A stretch of DNA of 64,000 bases from Rutidosis leptorrhynchoides (Eukaryota; Streptophyta; Magnoliopsida; Asterales; Asteraceae), in contig NC_092334.1 in assembly GCF_046630445.1 (NCBI RefSeq), positions 192,764,501 to 192,828,500 on the forward strand, read 5' to 3'. Positions 12,541 through 24,301 of the stretch are shown here, piece after piece; within the stretch, counting starts at the first letter, position 1, and each line of letters begins with the position of its first letter. The position numbers were made by a program, and so were the translations under genes. The notes beneath the pieces are model-generated. The model was not told the DNA's origin. It saw only the letters and a list, made by a program, of their open reading frames with translations, and did no database searches.

Positions 12541-13855
12541 AATCGTTCATATCTTAAATTGTTCATATCTTAAATTGTTCATATCTTTTTATCCGTTAAT
12601 ACGTTTAACGCGAATCTTAAACGAAAATTGCACTACTCGGTGAAAAGAATTCAACGAGCTACAATTCAATGTCAAGAAAACATGGCATGGATTTCGAAAA
12701 TAGTGATTTAGGGTATGTCCAAAAATTATTAAAACGAAAAACACGAGTTTTATCATGATTAATTAATCCAAACACAAGCACAATAATTATCAAGCACTGT
12801 AACTATACATACAATAAATATAACATGTAAAATAATAATAATAGAAAAAATTAGGGTTTTATATCTACCTTAAAGTAAGAAACAAGAATAGGAGGAACAT
12901 AAAGAAATCGCGAGAGAAACCCGAATACGCAAAAATTATTGAATGAAGATGACTAATGTTAATGATGATGATTGTCGATGATGGTGATGGTGTTGATGAA
13001 GGTGTTGACCAAAAAGAGAGAAAAGTGAGAGAATTAGATGAATTTTTTGATTTAGGTTTTCAGAAAGAGATAAGAATAAATCAAATAATATAAATATGGT
13101 AACAAATAAAATAACAAAATTTTGTGGCTTAATTCCCAAGGAGGGGTTCGACCGATTTTATGGAGTAATAATATTTTTTTTAAAACTCAAATCTTATCCT
13201 TAAATAATTTGATACATACAATTTCAAATAAGAGGAAAAAGTCAAATAAAATAACAAAATAAATATTTTTTTTATATTGGCCGACTCCTTATAGGAGTAT
13301 TTTTTTTTTATAAAACTTATTCATATAGGTATTTATCTAATTAATTGAATTATGTAATAGGCTAAATACAATTTAAAAAGAAAATGGACTGACTCATGGC
13401 CACCATACATGGTTTGGCCTAGTTGGGCTAAGAATGAGACCAATCATCAAACTTTGATTTTATACTTTGGTCCAAACGATTAAACGAACGCGATTCGATA
13501 AATATAACGTTACGCGATTTAAATATGCGAGAAGGATATGAATTCACAAAATAAAATATAGGAATATTTTATTAACTCATACGACATTGGTATATCGTAT
13601 TAAAATAATTCGGATTTGGAAATCACGAAAATATAGTCGTTGGTTTGGAAACCGAGGCGATTTATCAGAATATAACGGTTATACGCTAGAACGTAAAAAC
13701 ACACAAATACACATTCTTGTTTAATGGATAATACTGGAATATTATTTGGTTTATAAGGATATAATTTATCATATAGATATGACATAGCAAGAATACCAAT
13801 TAACGAAAGTTAAATATTTAATGGAAAAAATAACGGAAAAAGTAGGGTCGTTACA
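12540..13855 (-). repeat. 3' LTR of old element C (minus strand), left limit uncertain
   Basis: The right end at 13855 reads TGTAACGACCC on the minus strand, directly beside the palindrome/PPT region of C. From about 12550 it is clearly homologous to 43150-44083 (for example GTTCATATCTTTTTATCCG, CCAAAAAGAGAGAAA, TTGGCCGACTCCTT, GGCCTAGTTGGGCTAAGA). Divergence is high with many indels, so the element is old. Confidence 0.75.
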
Positions 13856-13891
13856 CTACCTACCCATTTAGGAAATTTCGTCCTGAAATTT
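13856..13891 (-). other. Palindrome and PPT region of C
   Basis: On the minus strand AAATTTCAGGACGAAATTT (13873-13891) precedes a short tract ending at the LTR. It is the same motif as in the other elements with one changed base, which breaks the perfect inverted repeat. Confidence 0.6.
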
Positions 13892-16800
13892 AAGTAGTGG
13901 CAGATGTTGACGCATCATTTGGAAATAAATGCGAATATTTCTGTTTCATTTGATTTTCACGCTCCCAAGTGAACTCGGGCTCGCGTCTAGCATTCCATCG
14001 TACACGATCGATCGGTATTCTGCTTTGCTTGATTTTTTTGACCTCACGGTCCATAATTTCAACAGGTTCTTCAACGAAATGGAGTTCCTCATCAATTCGG
14101 ATCTTGTCCAGAGGAATTGTTTCATCAGCCTCAGCTAAACACTTCTTTAGATTAGATACGTGAAAAGTGTCATGAATACTACTAAGTTCTTGTGGAAATT
14201 TCAACCTATAAGCCACCGGTCCAATCCTCTCAGTGATTTCAAACGAACCAACATATAGAGGGTTTAACTTTCATTGTTTACCGGAACGTACCACACCTTT
14301 CCAAGGTGAGACTTTCAACATAACCCGGTCGCCGACCTGAAACCTTAATCGTTTCCTTCTGACATCAGCATAACTCTTTTACTGACTTCTAGCGGTCTTA
14401 AGTCGTTCCTTAATTTGAACAATCTTCTATGTAGTCTCGTGGATAATTTCCAGACCTGTAAGTTGACTATCTCCAACTTCATTTAAAAAAATAGAAGACC
14501 TACACTTTCTACCATACAATGCTTAAAATGGTGTAACATTAATGCTCGCATGATAACTATTTGTTGTACGAAAACTTGGCCAATGGTAAGTATGTATCCC
14601 AACCATTCCCAGAATCAATAACAAACGTGCGAAGCATGTCTTCTAATGTTTGAATGGTCCTATCACTCTGACCATCTGTCTGCGGATGATAAGCAGTACT
14701 CATATCCAATCGAGTTCCCAAAGCGTATTGTAAAGATTGTCAAAACCTCGACGTAAATCGACTGTCTCATTCCAAAATAATGGAGATAGGAACTCAATGT
14801 CTAGAGAAAATTTCCTTCAAGTACAAGCGAGTCAGCTTCTCCATATTGTTAGTTTCCTTTATAGGCAGGAAATGTGTAGGTTTCGTGAGTTGATCAACAA
14901 TAACCCATATGGTATCATAACCGGCCATTGTCTTCGATAGCTTCGTAATAAAATCCATTGCAATCCCACTTCCACTCGAGAATCTCGGGTTGTTGTAGAA
15001 GTCTAGATGGCTTTTGATGTTCAACTTTGACTTTCGCACACATCAAACATTTAGACACATGCGCAGCATTTTAGCTTTCAGATTAGGCCACCAATAGTGT
15101 TCTTTAAGATCATGATACATCTTCCCAGCTCCAGGATAAATTGAGTATCTAGATTTATGAGCCTCATCCAATACAAGCTTTCTTAAATCACTAAACTTCA
15201 AAACCTAAATAAGTCCCGCAAAATAACAATTTCCATCCCCTCGTACTTCAAATTGTTTGTCCAAACTCTTAATCTCCTCATTCTTCACATTCTCTTCTTT
15301 TAAAGCTTCTTGTTGTCCCTTAAGAATTCGCTTAGCGATATTAGTTTGGATAATCATGTTTGATGCTCGGACTCTTAGAGGTTTAACTCTTTCTTCCGAC
15401 TCAAGGCATCAGCTACTACGTTAGCATTTCCATGATGATATCAAATTTCACAGTCGTAGTCATTAACTAACTCAAACCACTGTCTCTGCCTCTGCCTCAT
15501 ATTTAGTTATTTTTGATCGAATATATGCTGAAGACTCTTGTGGTCAGTGTACATCGTACAATTTACTCCATATAAATAATGTCTCCAGATCTTGAGAGCA
15601 TACACAACGGCTGCCAATTCCAAATTATGGGTCGTATAATTTTGTTCATGTATCTTCAATTGTCATGAAGCATAAGCGATGACTTTATTCCGTTGCATTA
15701 AGACACAACCAAAACCCTGATGTGAAGCGTCGCAGTATATAATGAAGTCATTGTTCCCTTCGGGTACTGATAATATTGGTGCTTAAGTTAACTTCTTCTT
15801 CAACAATTGGAACACTGCCTCTTGTTCATCCTTCTAGTCAAACATCTTCCTGTTATGCGTTAGCGCAGTCAGAGGTTTTGCCACCCTAGCAAAATCTTGG
15901 ATAAACCTACGGTAATAGTCAGCCAAACCTAGAAATTGGCGTATCCGCATTCGAGTCTTTGGAGTCTCCCAGCTATCAATAGCTTCAACTTTGCAGGGTC
16001 CAGTTGAATTCCTTGTTTACTAACAACGTGATCGAGGAATTGCACCTCCTTAAACCAAAATTCACATTTGGAAAACTTAGCGTATAGCTGTTCTCTTTAA
16101 CAAATCTAACACCAATCTCAAGTGCTCTTCGTGCTCTTGATCGTTCTTTGAGTAGAAATGTATGTCATCAATAAAGACAATAACAAAGTTTTCCAAATAC
16201 GGACTACACACACGGTTCATGAGGTCCATGAACACAGTTGGTGCGTTAGTCAATCCGAATAGCATAACCAAAAATTCATAATGACCATAGCGTGTTCTGA
16301 ATGCAGTCTTCGGAATATCCTCCTCCTTAATCTGCAGTTGGTGATAGCCGGAGCGAAGATCAATCTTGGAGTAAACAGATTATCCTTGAAGTTGATCGAA
16401 TACATCGTCGATTCTTGGAAGTGGATAATGATTCTTGATGGTGATCTTGTTCAATTCACGGTAATCAATACACAATCGGTACGAACCATCTTCCTTCTTA
16501 GCAAATAGAACAGGAGCTCCCCATGGGGAAGAGCTAGGTTGAATGAAACCCTTCTATAACAACTCTTGAAGTTGATTTTCTAATTCTTTGAGTTATGTTG
16601 GAGTAAGTCTATATGGAGCACGGGCCACAGGAGCAGCTGCTGGTGCAAGATCAATTTGGAACTCTACCGCTCTATGCAGTGGAAGTCCAGGCAAATCCTC
16701 CAGAAACACTTCAGGAAATTCCATGGCAACCGCTACATCACTTAGCTGTCTCTCTTTTGGATCAAGTTTGCTAACATGAGCAAGAATAACATGACAGCCT

Positions 16801-16930
16801 TTTCTAAGATACTTCTGAACCTTCAAACAGCTGATGAGGTTCAACTGCTTACATTTCTTATCTTCGTAGATCATTAGTGGTTCTCCGTCCACTTAAGGAA
16901 TATGAATAGTGTAATTACCCTTAGCTGTAT
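13892..16930 (-). pseudogene. pol: pol remnant of element C: RT, RNase H, integrase, chromodomain
   Basis: Read from 16930 downward. The protease-RT linker and RT start are at 16892-16593 (GEPLMIYEDKK, then [20 protein letters not shown]). The RT catalytic FIDDI is near 16160. RNase H and integrase pieces follow: [20 protein letters not shown] near 14960, and the C-terminal [10 protein letters not shown]...EFTWERENQM near 13900-14160. Many stops and shifts separate the pieces, so nothing functional remains. Domain order is the same as in A1 and E, so this is the same broad Tekay/Del-like clade. The upstream gag-protease part of the same element lies at 40459-41791, beyond the A2 insertion. 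Confidence 0.85.
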
Positions 16931-16990
16931 AATATACACTGAACATGTGCATCATCGTCGAAGTACTATGCATCCGTTGAAAACTAGCGC
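16931..16990 (-). repeat. LTR fragment F in minus orientation, left part
   Basis: TCGAAGTACTATGCATCC and the following bases match, on the minus strand, the LTR module around 19960-20035 of B. The fragment resumes at 39753 on the other side of A2, so A2 jumped into it. The edge with C pol is only approximate. Confidence 0.6.
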
Positions 16991-17712
16991 TGTAGTGACC
17001 CGAACTTTTCCATGTTTATATATATTAAATGAAATTGATATTTATATGATTAAGTGTTTCCAACATATTAAGCAATCAAACTTGTTAAGACTTGATTAAT
17101 TGAAATAGGTTTCATATAGACAATTGACCACCTTAGTTGACCGGTGATACACGAACGTTAAAACTTGTAAAAATTATATGATGACATATATATGATTATA
17201 TATATAGTTAACATGATATTATGATAAGTAAGTATCTCATTAGGTATTTTAACAATGAGTTATATACATAAAATTGAGTTTATTGAATTAAGAAACTCGA
17301 AACGATATATATAACGATTATCGTTATAACAACGTCTTACTAAATACATATGAATCATATTAAGATATTGATACACTATGTTTAATCATGATAAATGATA
17401 AGTAAACATGTCATTAAGTGTATTAACAATGAACTACATATGCAAAAACAAGACTACTAACTTAATGATTTCGAAACGAGACATATATGTAACGATTATC
17501 GTTGTAACAACATTTAACTGTATATATATCATACTAAGATATATTAATATATCATAATATCATGATAATGTAATAATTTAACATCTCTTTAGATATAATA
17601 AACAATGGGTTAACAACATTTAACAAGATCGTTAACCTAAAGGTTTCAAAACAACACTTACATGTAATGACTAACGATGACTTAACGACCCAGTTAAAAT
17701 GTATATACATGT
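16991..17712 (+). repeat. 5' LTR of A2, first part (before B)
   Basis: Starts TGTAGTGACCCGAAC as the 3' LTR at 36299 does, and runs to GTATATACATGT. There B interrupts it; the LTR resumes after 26993. Confidence 0.93.
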
Positions 17713-20400
17713 TGTAATGACCCGGAATTTTCCGACCAAATTATACTTATGAGATTAATATTTACATAAATTAAACCATACCAACATGATAAGCAATCCA
17801 AATTATTGAGATTTGTGTTTTTGAAAAGAGTTTTACACAACGTTTGACCGTCCAATATGACCGATGATATCACGAACTATATAACATACGATAATTATAC
17901 GTTTGTGTATATATATGTATTTATATATATTTAACATGATCTAAGGATGGTTTAATATCTCATTATGTACTAATGACAATGAGTTATAAGTATATTTTAA
18001 AATTACTAACTTAAGTTTTCAAAACGATAACTATACGTAACATTCTTTGATATATATACTTATAATCTATAATGCTTATACATGTATCGTATATATAATG
18101 TATTTAATCACTTTTTAAGGACTTAAATACATAAAACAATATAAATATATTCACAAAAGATAGCTATATTTGAATTCTCGTTCTGTTTCCTCAAGATTTC
18201 TATACGTATATCTAGGGTATATGTACCCGTATCATACCCAGCTTCTATACGTATTTACTATTGGTATATACACATCAAATCAACATCCTAATCAACATTA
18301 TTACTGCACTAGATATGAGGTAACTAGAATTTGTCAATTAGTATGAATTATTAGTAAGAAAACAAAATTAGGAATCCTTTTCTTTCTTTATAAACTAAAA
18401 ACGTTTTTATAAATGAACACCATTTCTTCACTCCATTTTCTCATACCTACACCCTCATTTCTCTCTCAAAATACTCCTAACTTCATACTTGATCATCTCC
18501 AAGCATTTTCCCCATCATTTAGCTTCAATTACAAGCCTTAAACACCATAAGAAAACTCTTTCAAGAACATATCAAAATAACCACCCATTTGAAGAAGTTT
18601 ACTTTCAACCTTTTGATCTAACTCCACCACTCTTTGATTCCAAGATTATTTCTTATCTTTTGCAGTAACTTTGTCCAAGTAACTTGAGGTAGTAACCTTG
18701 TTCATAATCTTATTCAATTCATATTCATATAGCTATCTTATTTTGTGGTATAAAATTTTAACAACAAGAACATAGTTTGAATGATTTCAAACTTGTTCGC
18801 AAACTAAATAGATCCTTCTAACTTGACTTTTAAAACACTTCAAGACCTGTAATATATCATAATGATATGCTAACCTAACAAGATATAACTTGGTTTTACA
18901 AAGAACATCTTAAAAACTGAATCTACGTCGTCGGAGTGCAACCGGGGGCTGTTTTGGGTTGGATAATTAAAAACCATCTTGAACTTTGAATTGGAAGTTC
19001 ATGTTCTGGAAAAATGATATTTCTTATGAATATGTTAACACATAAAAATTTCATGGTTTAACTCAAAGTGTAAGTATTTTTAGAAAAGTGATCATTAAAT
19101 GTTGTTTTTATGATGGAAAATGATCACTTTCATAAGTTTCACCAAAGTTTGATCAATAACCTATGATTTCGAATACAAACTAAGGTATTTTCAGTTCATA
19201 TTCTTAAAATTTGACTCGATCCAAGGAAGTGGCAAGTTGAACCAACAAAAACGGAGTTGTAATGAAGAAACTACGACTAAAACAAGATTGGGTATCCGAA
19301 GCTAGTTTAGCTACGAAAATATTTGGAGAAAAAGTAAATTAATCATATCTTTTCTAATTAATATGATATTTTATATATAATTACTTATGATTTGATTTTA
19401 TATATTTCAGGACCACCCGTAAACAACACGAGAAGATTAATCATAAGACCTCATGATTGTACGCAACACGTCATTTGACAACACGGTACTTTATGTACGC
19501 AACACGTCATTTGACAACATGGTATCATGGGTCGAGATTAATTCTGATCAATACGAATACGATGGGGTCTTTATTTATTTTATTTAAGAAAGTAATTGTG
19601 GGCCACTAACATCGGACTGCTAACTACGGACTAAGAAAATATTAAAAGTATATATATATGTAACGATTACTTAAAAAGAAAATATGTTGATATATTATAT
19701 ATATGGTTAGGTTCGAGATATCTATCGGAGACCAAGTCGAATTAAATACCTTCAAGGCAAAAGTGAGTTTCATTTGCTCCCTTTTTAATTGCTTTTGCAA
19801 TATATATTTTTGGGCTGAGAATACATGCGCCGCTTTTATAAATGGTTACAAAATAGACACAAGTACTTAAAAATATATTCTACGTTGAGTTGTACCACTG
19901 GCATATTTTCCTGTAGCTTGGTAACTACTATTTACATGGGTATTGTAAACGCGAATCCTGTTGATAGATCTATCGGGCCTGACAACCCTAACCGGACTGG
20001 ACGACCAGTATTCAACGGTTGCACAGTACTTCGTTTTGGTGACTGCACTTGGTACGGTGTAGTGAGATTTCATAATAAAGGGAATATGCGACGTTGATTA
20101 AATGTTAAGTATGGTTACCAAGTGCTCAACCACTTAGAATGCTTTACATACACTTGCGAGTGTATTATGTTTATGATTATGAAATCTTGTGGTCTATTAA
20201 CATATTGAAATGATTGTTATGATAAACCTATGAACTCACCAACCTTTTGGTTGACACTTTGAAAGCATGTTTATTCTCAGGTACGAATTAAGTCTTCCGC
20301 TGTGCATTTGCTCAATATAAGGACATTACTTGGAGCCGATCATCGCAATGGGACCAAATGTTGATGACTTCGTCCAGGTGGATTATGACGGGTCCTTTCA
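17713..20400 (+). repeat. 5' LTR of B
   Basis: TGTAATGACCCGG to GGGTCCTTTCA. Its U3-like first half is unlike A, but its last 600 bases share modules with A and D, including the hairpin CAACCTTTTGGTTG at 20240-20253. The 90-codon ORF at 19825-20097 inside it is repeated in the 3' LTR simply because LTRs are copies. Confidence 0.95.
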
Positions 20401-20402
20401 GT

Positions 20403-20414
20403 TGGTATCAGAGC
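20403..20414 (+). other. Primer binding site of B
   Basis: TGGTATCAGAGC, complementary to the 3' end of plant initiator tRNA-Met, two bases after the LTR end. Confidence 0.95.
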
Positions 20415-20500
20415 GGTGGTCGTAGCGAACCAGGTCTTGCATTAGTGTGTCTAACTAGTAGTTGTTAGGATGCATTAATGAGTCTGGACTTCGACCGTGT
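20415..20500 (+). promoter_or_regulatory. Conserved leader motif of B, candidate packaging signal
   Basis: Untranslated leader with GCATTAGTGTGTCT, then GCATTAATGAGTCTGG followed by ACTTCGACCG. The same block follows the PBS in A2 (29762-29820) and D (48388-48449), and its core occurs in E. Position fits an RNA packaging or dimerisation signal; that role is inferred. Confidence 0.5.
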
Positions 20501-20811
20501 CTACATGTCAAAAGTTTTACTTATCATTTCTAGTCGGAAATCATATGCTTATCATCCTTAGGAAATTACCTGCTTATCATTCATAAGTCTAGACACGTTT
20601 TACTGCATTTACTGCATTGATAGTGTATAGACGAATTCTTATCTTAGCATATCTGTTATTGCGAACTTTGACTGATATCTTTTCAAAGATTCTCTGTAAT
20701 TTACGGGATTTTGGTATTATATATACATATGTAAATTATGTATTGAAGAGTACCAAATCTAACTCCTATAATCTATTCCATACCAAAAATTCATTTTCCC
20801 CATTATACAAG

Positions 20812-21258
20812 ATGGATTCCGCATCTAGTTCGAATTCTCTAGATTCCGACAGTTATGCCGATATGGATTTCCATTCGGGCTCCGAAAGCAGCATCACCGG
20901 AATGGATCAACCAATTTCTTATCATCTATTCTGGATGAATTGGGGATGGGTTCGTAATATACTAAATCACTGGAGATAAGAAGAAGGTGATCCATTCTAT
21001 CCACCAAATTGCCCTCTTGGCAATGAACCTGAAGCACTTACCGGCGAACCTATTCGAAACACCATTTTCTCTCTCATTTCTAGAGTATCTCGTCACGATT
21101 ATATACTATCCCTTATTACAAATCATGTTCATTTGCTCGCTCCAACCGCCAATCATCCCGGTGTACTAGCAGAAGTTAACGAACTTCGCGCTCGCGTGAC
21201 GGCTTTGGAGAACATGGTGCGAAGGTTGCAAACACCAGCAGCAGCACCAGCAGCATAA
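20812..21258 (+). pseudogene. ORF1 of B: Ser/acidic N-terminus and coiled-coil C-terminus, one stop
   Basis: 149 codons counting the terminal stop, interrupted by TAA at 20977-20979 where D has CAA. A Ser/Asp-rich start is followed by the conserved core MDQPISYHLFWMNWGWV and EEGDPFYPP. The end has heptad-like NELRARVTALENMVRRLQ and an Ala/Pro tail. D carries the homologue at 48759-49193 with a different nonsense codon, so the common ancestor was open throughout. I do not recognise the family. It could be a gag-like RNA-binding or assembly protein, or cargo like the acidic ORF of A2, which occupies the same slot. Downstream (about 21300-21470) another frame holds a piece shared with D (NDEVLIHNFI). 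Confidence 0.6.
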
Positions 21259-21630
21259 TCAGCACCACCATCAATAACATCAACAATACCATCATCACCA
21301 CTAACAAACAACATTCGCATCACACGTCTCGACATCATAATCTGTCCCACAAACATCAACATCATACGCACCATAGATACCAAGGAGTACCAACAATAAT
21401 GAACGATGAAGTATTGATCCATAACTTCATTGATATTCTGCGAAGAATATGTGGTTTCAAAAAGTTTTAGAGATTTCTTATTCTAGCTCAAACCGAAAAG
21501 CAAATGAGATTAATATCATATTAACTCATTAAATTCATGATTTCATCTGAAGAAAATATATATGTATATATGTTTTCATAAAGATTGTAATTAAAAGTTC
21601 TTTTGTACAAAATATTAATGGTGAATTTTT

Positions 21631-21653
21631 TTTTAACGGGTAGGTAATACTCG
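21631..21653 (+). other. Internal polypurine-tract-like motif of B
   Basis: TTTTAACGGGTAGGTAATAC, a near copy of the true PPT at 24286-24301, lying between ORF1 and ORF2 and followed by TCGAGG. Confidence 0.6.
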
Positions 21654-21889
21654 AGGAATAATTAGATTTCATCTTAATAAGTTACATTGTACATTCGTCG
21701 AAGCTGATTCAACAGTCATTTACTATCCTACTTACAACCACCGATATACGTATCCGTTCACCGCAGAATAACCATTTTCATTCAATTTCATATTTGGATT
21801 TTGACTTCCCAGAAATCAACAAGTGGCATATGAAGAAAACATATGACAAAATAAAATCTGTTAGAAACAAACAAATTAACTATAAAATT

Positions 21890-22340
21890 TTTTGTTAAGA
21901 ATCCACGCTAACTGTTCCTGCTAACTATTCCTAGCTAACTGATTACATTTTATTTATCGCAGTTTATTTATCGCAATTTAATTATCGCACTTTTATTTAT
22001 CGTCATTTAATTTCTGTAATTATTTTACGCACTTTAAATATCGGGACACGTATACAATGTTTTGACATATCATATCGACGCATCTATATATATTATTTGG
22101 AATCACCATAGACACTCTATATGTAGTAATGATCGAGTTCTCTATACAGGGTTGAGGTTGATTCTACAATAATATATATAGTTTGAGTTGTGATCGAGTC
22201 TGAGAGGTATACGGGTCACGACACGTATTAATTAATTCGTATATTATATATTAAACTATATATGAATTATTGGACTGTTACTGTGGACTATCGACTGTGG
22301 ACTAATGACATTGGACAATTAAAATGAATTAAAATATTGA
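21890..22340 (+). repeat. LTR-derived fragment inside the interior of B
   Basis: 22044-22340 follows the A-family LTR module (compare 7556-7800): ACACGTATACAATG, CATAGACACTCTATATG, CAGGGTTGAGGTTGATTC, AGTTTGAGTTGTGATC. It is preceded by four short repeats of TTTATTTATCGCA (about 21949-22005). The corresponding region of D lacks it. Confidence 0.65.
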
Positions 22341-22971
22341 TTATAACATATGAAACTAAACATTTCTTCAAGATTGCCACTTGATTTCATCTTAAACCTC
22401 ATTGTATCTCGACGATTACAATCAGCGTTCAAATCTATCATGATTCTTAAAAACACCTCAATCGAGAGGATAAACCAACCGCACTTCATCTACAGAAGAA
22501 AAGATTGATGCATATAGTTATGCACCTGAAAAACCCTCGAAAACTGAGTAAACGTTTGACACGTATCTGTTCTAGTTCCTTTGACATTATTATTACCAAA
22601 GATCGTTTTGCAATCCCTTTCCAAAGTAGCTAATTTTGTCACAGCTCCAACAAGTCAACTCCAACTTTTCATCCGAAACAACTTTATTATAACCGCGATA
22701 TATATGCGTACTCTTTAATGTTACTGGGGAACCTTTTATATTCCACAATATTACCATCAGCGATTAATCATTCTAATAACACAATTCTCCTGAAACTACC
22801 TCGGTTTGATAGCCGATGACCCAGATCAGTTAACTTTGAAAATGCTGACGAAGCAGCATGTTGTAGATGATCTTAATGGCCAAAAGTTTGATGATAAAGA
22901 AAGGAGTGTTAGGAACGCTAGATAGAAAATTTAGTACCGAAAAGTGAATTATGTGAAACTATGAAGAAACC

Positions 22972-23208
22972 GTGGACAAATCACAAAGAATAAGTTTGCC
23001 TTCAAAGAATCCAAATGATTCTGTGCCTGCTGAAATCGTTAGCAAACATCTTATTTCTCATTCTAAACCTTCACAGACAAATCTTCTTCATCATCCATTG
23101 ATATTAGAAATTCTAAGATATTCTCGTATGTTCTATTATAAATATCCTCCATATTTCTGGCGATATTTTCACAACTATTCTTATCTGAGATCATTTATCT
23201 CTCCGTAA
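22972..23208 (+). pseudogene. ORF2 of B, short conserved protein, start damaged
   Basis: Open to 23208. The conserved core is SQRISLPSKNPNDS, then LILEILRYSRMFYYKYPPYF. The homologue in D (60801-61082) starts with ATG. In B the equivalent ATG is one base out of frame, leaving no good start in frame. Protein family not recognised; rich in Tyr, Phe, Ser and His. Conservation between B and D of both sequence and position suggests it was once translated, but a stop differs between the copies. Confidence 0.45.
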
Positions 23209-24264
23209 TATCTGCAACATAAAAGAAACTGTGTTAGTTTCTAAATTCTGAAACCTTCGAGTTTAAAATATGAATGTTTTGAAGTAGTGTTGAGAACTGA
23301 AGCATGGATTAGTATAATATAATGACACTTGATCAACGTCATTATATTACAGTAAGTCATGCTGAGTTTCTAATGAAGCATGATGATTCACAGTACCGTC
23401 ATCATGTGCCATTTACACGACTCTTACATTCTATCTAATCTCTAAACATATCAAGAGAATATTTTTCTGGATGACTCGGTCTTCTCCAGGGTATTCTGGT
23501 AATTTAACAAATCAAAATCGTTCTATTACCATTTTCTTCTTAGATCTTTAGCTATGTTCATTCTGAATTTCATATCTACGAATTCCGGACCATTACTCGC
23601 TTGACTCGAAGTTGGGAAGAGAAAACGAAAGCATGAAGCTCCGAAAAATAATGAAGAATATAAACTTCGATAATAACCCCAAAATTACAAACCGTGTATA
23701 TCGATGCAGATAGCAATATAGAGACACGGGAGAATTAGAAACACTATAAACACAAGAGCATAGTAGAAGTAAATAGATTCTTCTGGTGGTAGATGAAAAA
23801 GAAGAATGACAGATATAAAAGTTAGGAGTATATCAAGAATCAGGACTGGATGGAGCATATTGATGAATGCTTTAAAGTAAGAATCAAGGGAGAAAGAATA
23901 GAAGGTGTGAGTCGTGGAAAATAAGGAAACGAAGGGGTGAATTTATAGTGAAATATCTGACAGAGCAATCGAAACAGATTATTGCATATAATCAAAGAAG
24001 ATCCTGATTTCCTTAATCACCAAAGAACCAAATCTTATTACGCAAGATTCTCTTTAAATCCCTTAAATCCCGAAAATCAATCATAGCTACATCATCGGTT
24101 AAGACGAATATATTTTACTCATCTCACTCTTTTACGATAGTCTCATTTATATTCTTCGTATAATCGAATCGTTTTATCTACATTACTCAATGATGATAAA
24201 ACTCTATTATCACCTTATATTTATCATAAAAACCTTCTTATTGTTATCCATAACAACCTCTATC
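23209..24264 (+). other. Non-coding 3' interior of B
   Basis: Conserved with 61083-62190 of D (for example CACTTGATCAACGT, GGATGGAGCATATTGATG) but without an open frame. Probably an untranslated or decayed region. Confidence 0.5.
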
Positions 24265-24301
24265 AAATTTCGGGGACGAAATTTCTTTAACGGGTAGGTA
24301 C
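24265..24301 (+). other. Palindrome and polypurine tract of B
   Basis: CAAATTTCGGGGACGAAATTTC, then TTTAACGGGTAGGTAC up to the LTR. The palindrome has one extra G in its spacer compared with A. Confidence 0.75.

Noticed and set aside
19825..20097. 90-codon ORF, repeated at 26413-26685, with an antisense 68-codon ORF
   Set aside because: Inside the LTR pair of B; copied with the LTR and not seen as an ORF in the related D LTR.
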